Virus record (IMG/VR): IMGVR_UViG_3300045999_009103
Coordinates: 1-26,388 of that record
DNA from: a virus
Reading direction: 5' to 3' (one strand)
DNA: 26,388 nucleotides
The stretch's first letter is position 1, and every line of letters begins with the position of its first letter. The position numbers and the translations under genes are program-made. The notes below the pieces were generated by a model. That model was not told where the DNA came from and ran no database searches. It saw nothing but the letters and a program-made list of their open reading frames with translations. Positions 21,987-26,388 of this stretch are shown here, in pieces.

Positions 21987-22014
21987 TAATAAAATAGCCC
22001 CCTTTCGGGGGCTT
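21987..22014 (-). terminator. Intrinsic terminator after the tail tube gene
   Basis: A perfect 7-bp stem (AGCCCCC 21996-22002, GGGGGCT 22007-22013) closes a GAAA tetraloop on the minus strand and is followed by ATTTTATT, a T-rich tract. It lies 25 nt after the tail tube stop codon and 12 nt before the next ATG. This is the strongest intrinsic terminator in the window and should lower transcription of all genes downstream of the tail tube. Confidence 0.85.
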
Positions 22015-22038
22015 GTGAGACTTCTCTTACGGGAAGAA

Positions 22039-22617
22039 TTAGGAGTTGGGAGCAGTGGGCAGAATGGCGCCAGAGATGGTGCAACGGCCGGTGCCGTACT
22101 TGCTACGGCTCATCAGGTCGAAGGTGGTCTCAACAAGGTTGTCAGCGGGATAGCTCTCGTTGTAGTTCATCACCGTGGCAGCGAAACAGGTGAGGTCGTA
22201 AGTTTGACCGCCAAGGTATTTGAAGATTTCCACATACACTTCAAAGTCCTTCTCGGTACGACCGCGCAGGATGACGTTCATCGCTTCGTCAAACGCGGTT
22301 TCGTCGATGGTAGAACCATCCAGATCTTTCTGGAAGTAAGAAGTGATAGAAGCTTGGCAACGCTGAGTCACTTTCACGCTATCAGCGAAACCGCCACCAC
22401 CAAGCAGGTAGTACTCTTGTTCGCCGTCATTGAAAGAAACAGAAGCATTGGTCACGCCACCCAAGAAATACATGTTGGCAGGCACGCCAGATGTGGGGCG
22501 GGACAGAACGCCGGCAACAGCCGGAGTGATCACAGGACGAGTGGCGCCAGACAGGGCACCCACATACACGATGGTGTCCTGACTCTTAATGATCTGAGTG
22601 GGATGTTGGATGGACAT
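22039..22617 (-). CDS. Major tail tube protein
   Basis: The 192 residues match tail tube patterns I associate with cyanophage-type siphoviruses: 'FLGGVTNASVSFNDGEQEYY' with 'LLGGGGFADSVKVTQR', then an acidic 'EKDFEVYVEIFKYLGGQTYD' and the block 'FAATVMNYNESYPADNLVET', ending with 'MSRSKYGTGRC'. Tube subunits stack as hexamer rings around the tape measure. A tube protein must be made in hundreds of copies, and a strong terminator directly after this gene fits that need. The gene is 24 nt downstream of the head-closure gene. No Shine-Dalgarno sequence is evident before ATG 22617, which is odd for a highly expressed gene. Assignment rests on sequence pattern and context. Confidence 0.85.
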   Translation of the reverse strand: MSIQHPTQIIKSQDTIVYVGALSGATRPVITPAVAGVLSRPTSGVPANMYFLGGVTNASVSFNDGEQEYYLLGGGGFADSVKVTQRCQASITSYFQKDLDGSTIDETAFDEAMNVILRGRTEKDFEVYVEIFKYLGGQTYDLTCFAATVMNYNESYPADNLVETTFDLMSRSKYGTGRCTISGAILPTAPNS

Positions 22618-22640
22618 TGAAACAATGCGAAGGAGCGTGA

Positions 22641-23030
22641 TTAACGATTAAGGACACTTCCTGCTCCCACAACTCTAAAGTAGCCGTGGATAGGGGTGCC
22701 CAAAAACTGACGGTAGTGGTCAGTCATTTCAGTCGTAGGGAGTAGTTCAAAACGCCCCTCCTGATTTTCAATAGTGGCCTTCGCCACGCTTCCAGGGGGC
22801 ACTCCCGAGAATGCTAGTGGGCCAACTAACCTGCCTTTCATGTAGATGGCAGTTTCATCGGCCCCAAGCCTCTGATCGTACTGAGGATCCCTGCTCTGCT
22901 TCAATGTGGCATAGTATGTGACATCTCTGGTGAGTTCCACATAATTACCGGTGGCCGAATCTGTGGCATATCCACTCACCACAGCAAACACCAGGGTGGT
23001 ATTGGCAAGTGGTGGAGCTGGATTAGTCAT
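22641..23030 (-). CDS. Probable head-closure (stopper) protein
   Basis: The 129 residues are mainly beta strands with the segment 'DPQYDQRLGADETAIYMKGR', then 'LVGPLAFSGVPPGSVAKATI' and 'GRFELLPTTEMTDHYRQFLG', ending in a short barrel-like 'IHGYFRVVG'. Head-closure proteins of siphoviruses are small beta-barrels that sit directly after the adaptor gene, as here. The similarity is to the general shape rather than to a named family, so other neck roles remain possible. Its ATG overlaps the adaptor stop codon (TGATG at 23029-23033), which implies translational coupling. No Shine-Dalgarno sequence is seen. The tail tube gene follows after 23 nt. Confidence 0.7.
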   Translation of the reverse strand: MTNPAPPLANTTLVFAVVSGYATDSATGNYVELTRDVTYYATLKQSRDPQYDQRLGADETAIYMKGRLVGPLAFSGVPPGSVAKATIENQEGRFELLPTTEMTDHYRQFLGTPIHGYFRVVGAGSVLNR

Positions 23031-23341
23031 CAGACAACAAAACCAAGCAGAGAAGATGATGCCGCTTCAGTGAGACGCTTGAACTCCTGGCCATACAATG
23101 TGGCTTCCAGCCCCTTGCCATATACCTTGCCATCTGTAGCGCCAATTTGAGCGCCCATTTGAGCAAGCTGGATGGAAATGATGTGAGCAGCTAGAAAACG
23201 TACAGCTCGGTCAGTCTGATCACCAAAGATGTCGGACGATACGTCTGCTGATGCACTTTCAATGGCGCCGTTCACAATCCCCGATGGATGAGGACTGAAT
23301 TCAGGGAAGCGTTGTAGAAACCCAGAGTAAGTGACCGTCAT
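23030..23341 (-). CDS. Head-tail adaptor, DUF4054-like
   Basis: The 103 residues carry the pattern of the DUF4054 family: 'FLQRFPEFSPHPSGIVNGAI' (F-R-FPEF near the N-terminus, then an acidic-helical segment), 'ASADVSSDIFGDQTDRAVRF', 'LAAHIISIQLAQMG' with the conserved AAH, and a final 'GLEATLYGQEFKRLTE'. These proteins join the portal to the head-closure ring. It sits between a small unknown gene and the probable stopper gene. The ATG overlaps the previous stop codon by 4 nt, and a GGGAAGG run lies close upstream, which is a plausible ribosome site. Assignment is likely. Confidence 0.85.
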   Translation of the reverse strand: MTVTYSGFLQRFPEFSPHPSGIVNGAIESASADVSSDIFGDQTDRAVRFLAAHIISIQLAQMGAQIGATDGKVYGKGLEATLYGQEFKRLTEAASSSLLGFVV

Positions 23342-23724
23342 GCCTTCCCTGTGCGAATGGCTTCAAGGCGACGATTAATCGCATTGCGCACCCTTACGCG
23401 ACCTTCAATCTTCTTCCAATCTCCGAGTTTGTCCTCATCATGGAGAAGTTCGATGGCTTGGATGGCCTGACTGAGAGGAAGTTGTGAAAGATTCTCGGCA
23501 GACTTGGGAATAGTCTCAATCTCCACCCGCTCTTTCATTTCCTCAATGGCCCCAATACGAAGAAGACCCTGTACCGTTGGGTTCAGTTTTGCTTCTTCCC
23601 ATTGCTCATCAGGGATTTCCTGATTAAGGCCGGGAGCAAGACTAATCATGCCTCGCTTTGTAATCACTCCGAAACTGGCCTCTCGCGGCGGATTCTCAAG
23701 TTCAGGGCGGTAAGCAATCAACAT
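23338..23724 (-). CDS. Small head-region protein, gp35-like pattern, function unknown
   Basis: The 128 residues contain 'SLAPGLNQEIPDEQWEEAKL' followed by NPTVQGLLRIGAIEE, a pattern (L-PG-N-E-P-W, then P-V-L-G-I) shared with small head-region proteins such as the Mu gp35-like group. The C-terminal half ('LSQAIQAIELLHDEDKLGDW', then KKIEGRVRVRNAINRRLEAI) is a helical element also common in such proteins. The gene is between the major capsid gene and the adaptor gene. A decoration, capsid-vertex or assembly role is possible but not shown. ATG 23724 has no Shine-Dalgarno sequence. The 67 nt between it and the capsid gene contain only imperfect hairpins, none followed by a T-run. Confidence 0.72.
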   Translation of the reverse strand: MLIAYRPELENPPREASFGVITKRGMISLAPGLNQEIPDEQWEEAKLNPTVQGLLRIGAIEEMKERVEIETIPKSAENLSQLPLSQAIQAIELLHDEDKLGDWKKIEGRVRVRNAINRRLEAIRTGKA

Positions 23725-23791
23725 TGTGTGTTCATAAGAACTGCCAATTAGCTTAACCGCCCTTTTCTTGACAAACTACCTAAGGGCTTCC

Positions 23792-24706
23792 TCAGGGAGC
23801 CTGAACGTAGATGACGCTCTTGGGATAGTACAGAGCGACACCACCCACGCGAGCGTGAGCAGGAACGATGAACTCAAGGCCGCGCTGTTGGGGCGGGAAG
23901 AGTTCCAGGGGCTGAGGGATGTGCAGTTGCACTTTGCCGGGATCACGCTTGTAGATGACCATCCGGTTCTTGTTCAGCTCGCTCTTGTCGGCATCGAGCT
24001 GATTAATGGGCTCAACATTACGGATGAAGGGGTTGGTGCGCAGGAAGTACTCCAGCACAGTCACATCCGAAGAATCAGAATTACGAGTGGTGGACACCAC
24101 GTTGTAATCTTCCCACGCCATCAGAATGGTGTCGGGCTGCTCCTTCATGTTGGAGCCATTGATGATGGCAGTAACACCCTGGTTCAGCAGAGCCAGCATG
24201 TCTTGTGCAGTGGTGCCAGTGGCGGTAGCGCCAGTGAACCACTTATCAGCAGCCAGCACGTCAACAGTCGAGTTGTTGAAGAAACCAGCCAGGCTCACAG
24301 AAGCCTCACCGAACAGAGCCACCTGCTCAACCTTCTCCTCATAAGCGCGACGCACAGCAGCGGCGCGGCGTTGCTCAAGAGCCACATTGGCCATTTGAGC
24401 AGCACGCAGTTCCTGTACGGTGTAACCGAAGGAACCACCGAAGGAGCGGATGTTCAGGCTCTTTTCGGTTTGGCTCACGTCAGCACGCGGCAGATCGTCC
24501 GCAGCGTCAGAAATGAGCTTGAAGTCACCAGTCGCATCCATAATGCGATAGGTGAAGGTTTGTGCGCCAGGACCAGCTTCGCTGGTTACAGGCAAAATGG
24601 TGGGATATTTGATGTCGGCATATTCGACTTCAAATACTTGCGGGCGGATGTACTCAAGCTGGCGCTCAAGAAACAGACCCGCTTCATCCATACGAAATTC
24701 GCTCAT
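23792..24706 (-). CDS. Major capsid protein, DUF2184-type
   Basis: The 304 residues match the DUF2184 capsid family: an N-terminal arm 'FRMDEAGLFLERQLEYIRPQ', then 'FEVEYADIKYPTILPV', a spine-like 'QTFTYRIMDATGDFKLISDA', 'SLNIRSFGGSFGYTVQELRA' and 'RRAAAVRRAYEEKVEQVALF', and a C-terminal region with 'KRDPGKVQLHIPQPLELFPP' and 'EFIVPAHARVGGVALYYPKS'. This is an HK97-fold major capsid protein that assembles on the scaffold encoded just upstream. AGGAGG ends 4 nt before ATG 24706, one of the strongest Shine-Dalgarno sequences in the window, in line with high expression. The gene follows the cement-like gene by 11 nt. Confidence 0.93.
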   Translation of the reverse strand: MSEFRMDEAGLFLERQLEYIRPQVFEVEYADIKYPTILPVTSEAGPGAQTFTYRIMDATGDFKLISDAADDLPRADVSQTEKSLNIRSFGGSFGYTVQELRAAQMANVALEQRRAAAVRRAYEEKVEQVALFGEASVSLAGFFNNSTVDVLAADKWFTGATATGTTAQDMLALLNQGVTAIINGSNMKEQPDTILMAWEDYNVVSTTRNSDSSDVTVLEYFLRTNPFIRNVEPINQLDADKSELNKNRMVIYKRDPGKVQLHIPQPLELFPPQQRGLEFIVPAHARVGGVALYYPKSVIYVQAP

Positions 24707-24710
24707 GGTG

Positions 24711-24716
24711 CCTCCT
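24711..24716 (-). promoter_or_regulatory. Strong Shine-Dalgarno of the major capsid gene
   Basis: AGGAGG on the minus strand, 4 nt before ATG 24706. Only the capsid and cement genes (AAGGAGG at 25299-25305) have full-strength sites; most other genes in the window lack one. Confidence 0.8.
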
Positions 24717-24717
24717 A

Positions 24718-25287
24718 TCAGGAATCTGCGTCAAGGGTGAAGCTGGGGCCATTCAGCTCCAGCAGGGCGATACCGGCGCCAGTGGTCTTAGACACCCAAC
24801 GGGCGGAGCTAAGACGGCGAGTTTTACCGCTCACGAAAACGTGAGAGAAGCGACCGGGATGAGCGCCAGCGGTAGTGCCAGTATGAGTGGCATACAGCAC
24901 GCGCACGGGAGAAGTGAGATCGACAGCGCCGGTGACATACACAGCAACCACGCCTTGATTCACCACATTCAGGGCTTGCTTGTCGGAAGCTGCGGGACGG
25001 CTATTGGCATCAACAGCTTTCTCCTCAATGTAGGTGAGAGCATTCACGCCCACCACGGTGTCGCCAGTAGCAGCAATAGTCTTGGCAGAGTTGCCAACAC
25101 TGCCACCAGTGTTAACGACAAGCAGATCACCAAAAGCAATGCCAGCGCCAGTTTCGTTGACGAAAGTGGCAACATTGTTATCGGCAATGTCGGCAAATTG
25201 ACCTTCAAGAGCGGCGGTCAGTTCCAGCTCGTAGCTGGACTGGACGCCACCAGCGGCACCAGGAGTGCTCGAAAAAGTTACGGCCAT
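24718..25287 (-). CDS. Capsid cement/decoration-like protein
   Basis: The 189 residues are rich in Ala, Thr, Val and Gly with many short beta strands: 'ETGAGIAFGDLLVVNTGGSV', then 'KTIAATGDTVVGVNALTYIE', 'QALNVVNQGVVAVYVTGAVD' and 'PVRVLYATHTGTTAGAHPGR', ending 'GAGIALLELNGPSF'. This resembles phage cement or DUF2190-like decoration proteins, which stabilise the capsid surface, and the place between scaffold and major capsid genes is standard for them. AAGGAGG lies 11 nt before ATG 25287, inside the last codons of the scaffold gene. Strong translation fits a protein made in capsomer-scale copies. A 7-bp hairpin (25223-25239) lies 48 nt into the gene. Confidence 0.82.
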   Translation of the reverse strand: MAVTFSSTPGAAGGVQSSYELELTAALEGQFADIADNNVATFVNETGAGIAFGDLLVVNTGGSVGNSAKTIAATGDTVVGVNALTYIEEKAVDANSRPAASDKQALNVVNQGVVAVYVTGAVDLTSPVRVLYATHTGTTAGAHPGRFSHVFVSGKTRRLSSARWVSKTTGAGIALLELNGPSFTLDADS

Positions 25288-25290
25288 GGA

Positions 25291-25911
25291 TTACTTAGCC
25301 TCCTTAGAAATGGAGAGAGGGGACTTCCAGGCATTCTGCAGCTTCTCCATATAAGAAGAAGGTGCGGAAGCAGGGGTGGCGATAGAAGCCACAGCCTTGC
25401 GAAGATTCTCGGTGGAATCAGCGCGGCTGGCAGCGTCTTCAGAAATGGTGTCGAACATTGCCTGCACGTAGTCGTCGGAACGCTCGTCCAGTGCAACAGA
25501 ATCGCCGCGAACTGCCTGAATGGCATCCACCATCACCTCGCGGGCGCTCTTGCCACTGAATTCATAAGCGGCATCGAGCACGGGCTTAGCCTTGGAAATC
25601 AGAGCCAGACGCTCTTCAACGATGGAATCAACGTTGATTTGTTTGGCCTCTTCCAATTCAGCCTTAAGAGAATCAACTTGCTCAGTCAGGGCATCAGCGC
25701 GACCCTCGGCGGAATCGCACTTGCCTTTCATCTCCTCTTCCATGGCGTCCATTTCGGACTTCATGGCATCGGCGGATGCCTGCAGCTCGTCGTACTTCTT
25801 CTTCATGTCCTCAAAGGACATCTTGGCGTCTTCTCGTTCTTTGGTGATCGCCAGAGCAACGCTCTCGCTCACCTCAAACTCAGCGCCGTCAAAATTGACT
25901 TTTGCGCTCAT
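25291..25911 (-). CDS. Internal-start scaffold protein (Nu3-like product)
   Basis: An in-frame ATG at 25911 begins 'MSAKVNFDGAEFEVSESVAL' exactly at the junction between protease and coiled-coil parts. AGAGGA lies 10 nt upstream (25922-25927). The product would be 206 residues: a short N-terminal beta segment, a coiled coil (about 25-95) and a helical C-terminal part (KPVLDAAYEFSGKSAREVMV, then MFDTISEDAASRADS). The C-terminal end probably binds capsid protein, as in other scaffolds. Many phages make scaffold alone in excess over the protease fusion by this kind of nested start. The start signal is seen; the product is inferred. Confidence 0.75.
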   Translation of the reverse strand: MSAKVNFDGAEFEVSESVALAITKEREDAKMSFEDMKKKYDELQASADAMKSEMDAMEEEMKGKCDSAEGRADALTEQVDSLKAELEEAKQINVDSIVEERLALISKAKPVLDAAYEFSGKSAREVMVDAIQAVRGDSVALDERSDDYVQAMFDTISEDAASRADSTENLRKAVASIATPASAPSSYMEKLQNAWKSPLSISKEAK

Positions 25912-26388
25912 GGTTTGATTTTCCTCTGTGGAAAGTAGGGAGGGATCGGCAGCATCTTGGCGATCCAAATGCAACCTCACCTGCGGGCCGGCTCGGCCCC
26001 GACGAACGATAGCAACGTGATTACCACTGATCTCCTTTTGGATGCCGTCGTAATGTTCGCCACTATCGGTAACGCCAGGCGTCGGATCATAGTTGACCCT
26101 ATAGCCGGCGCTCACTTCACGAACATCGCCTTTCATTACTTTTTCGATGGTCTCCCTGTCGGTGACCGTCATCACTGCTTTCACGAAACCGTTGTCGTAA
26201 ACGATTTCAGATCCCGTGAAACCAATTTGGTAATTCTTGGTGTTCTCGCTGTCCAAAAGGACAGGAGGATGTTCCATAGTGATGGCCTTCCCCGCAAATG
26301 AGGCAAGGCTTTCTGGAGACGCCACTTCAGTTTCAGGACGGAATTCCTTCCTGATTGAACCGTCAGCATCAGTGTAATGCTGAATGCT
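25291..26388 (-). CDS. Prohead protease-scaffold fusion, DUF2213-type, partial (5' end outside window)
   Basis: The frame is open from the window edge, giving 365 residues to the TAA at 25291; the true start lies beyond 26388. DUF2213-type protease signs are 'VASPESLASFAGKAI' followed by TMEHPP (His at 26269-26271), 'KGDVREVSAGYRVNYD' with a likely nucleophile Ser, and 'SGNHVAIVRRGRAGPQVRL'. By analogy to herpes/HK97-type prohead proteases, the HP His and the VSAGY Ser may be catalytic; that is inference. The second part (from about 25911) is an acidic coiled-coil scaffold (MKKKYDELQASADAMKSEMD, then DALTEQVDSLKAELEEAKQI). The arrangement resembles lambda C/Nu3, with protease and scaffold in one reading frame. 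A GTG at 26325 is only an internal codon, since upstream codons continue the same domain. Confidence 0.9.
   Translation of the reverse strand, partial: SIQHYTDADGSIRKEFRPETEVASPESLASFAGKAITMEHPPVLLDSENTKNYQIGFTGSEIVYDNGFVKAVMTVTDRETIEKVMKGDVREVSAGYRVNYDPTPGVTDSGEHYDGIQKEISGNHVAIVRRGRAGPQVRLHLDRQDAADPSLLSTEENQTMSAKVNFDGAEFEVSESVALAITKEREDAKMSFEDMKKKYDELQASADAMKSEMDAMEEEMKGKCDSAEGRADALTEQVDSLKAELEEAKQINVDSIVEERLALISKAKPVLDAAYEFSGKSAREVMVDAIQAVRGDSVALDERSDDYVQAMFDTISEDAASRADSTENLRKAVASIATPASAPSSYMEKLQNAWKSPLSISKEAK
25922..25927 (-). promoter_or_regulatory. Internal Shine-Dalgarno for the nested scaffold start
   Basis: AGAGGA on the minus strand, with a 10-nt spacer to the in-frame ATG at 25911. 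It lies in the linker-coding region between protease and scaffold domains, where there is no strong protein-level constraint that would explain it. Confidence 0.65.

Noticed and set aside
23760-23800. Terminator after the major capsid gene
   Set aside because: Only imperfect stems are present (one mismatch in a 7-bp arm, or a 6-bp stem with a 17-nt loop), and none is followed by a T-run.
23768-25938. Two long open frames of 358 and 365 codons on the plus strand, almost end to end
   Set aside because: They lie opposite the capsid, cement and scaffold genes, which have recognisable families and good ribosome sites. Their translations are low in motif content and rich in Ser, His and Leu, as expected of antisense shadows of biased codon use.
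25291-26325. Start of the protease gene at GTG 26325
   Set aside because: The frame stays open to the window edge, and the upstream codons (YTDADGSIRKEFRPETE) fit the same domain. The real start is outside the window.

Overview
The window is a contiguous block of virion structural genes from a long-tailed dsDNA phage (siphovirus, class Caudoviricetes). All genes I accept are on the minus strand, so the biological order runs from position 26388 down to 1. The tail-tip genes follow the lambda order M-L-K-I-J. The capsid genes are of the DUF2213 protease / DUF2184 capsid type. Several fibre-region proteins carry motifs I associate with phages of marine and freshwater picocyanobacteria (a DUF7483-like protein at the left edge and proteins with an FNGDKLDG motif). 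A cyanobacterial host is therefore my best guess, but no host marker such as a photosynthesis gene or tRNA lies in the window.

Head region (26388-22641): a prohead protease fused to a coiled-coil scaffold with an internal start for scaffold alone (25291-26388, cut by the window end), a cement-like protein, the DUF2184-type major capsid protein, a small protein of unknown role, a DUF4054-like head-tail adaptor and a probable head-closure protein. Tail shaft region (22617-14732): tail tube protein, a strong intrinsic terminator, tail-terminator-like and HK97 gp10-like proteins, a small unknown protein, the two-frame tail assembly chaperone (G and G-T) and a 1710-residue tape measure protein.

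Tail tip (14726-9266): homologues of lambda gpM, gpL (with a large stalk-like insertion), gpK (JAMM plus NlpC/P60), gpI and a shortened gpJ, followed by a small separate FNIII-like gene. Receptor-binding and fibre region (9263-1): about nine adhesion or baseplate-like proteins, including a coiled-coil protein, two tandem paralogues of 516 and 694 residues, a 615-residue fibre and, after a second hairpin terminator, the start of a DUF7483-like gene that runs off the window.

The clearest non-gene signals are these. A -1 programmed frameshift cassette (A AAA AAA, an 11-nt spacer and a perfect 8-bp hairpin) joins the two chaperone frames upstream of the tape measure gene. There is also an unexpected number of long perfect hairpins inside coding sequence, nine with stems of 9-12 bp, several just after start codons. 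The window is tightly packed, with no gene-free stretch over 300 bases, and I saw no tRNA, CRISPR array, insertion sequence or integrase.
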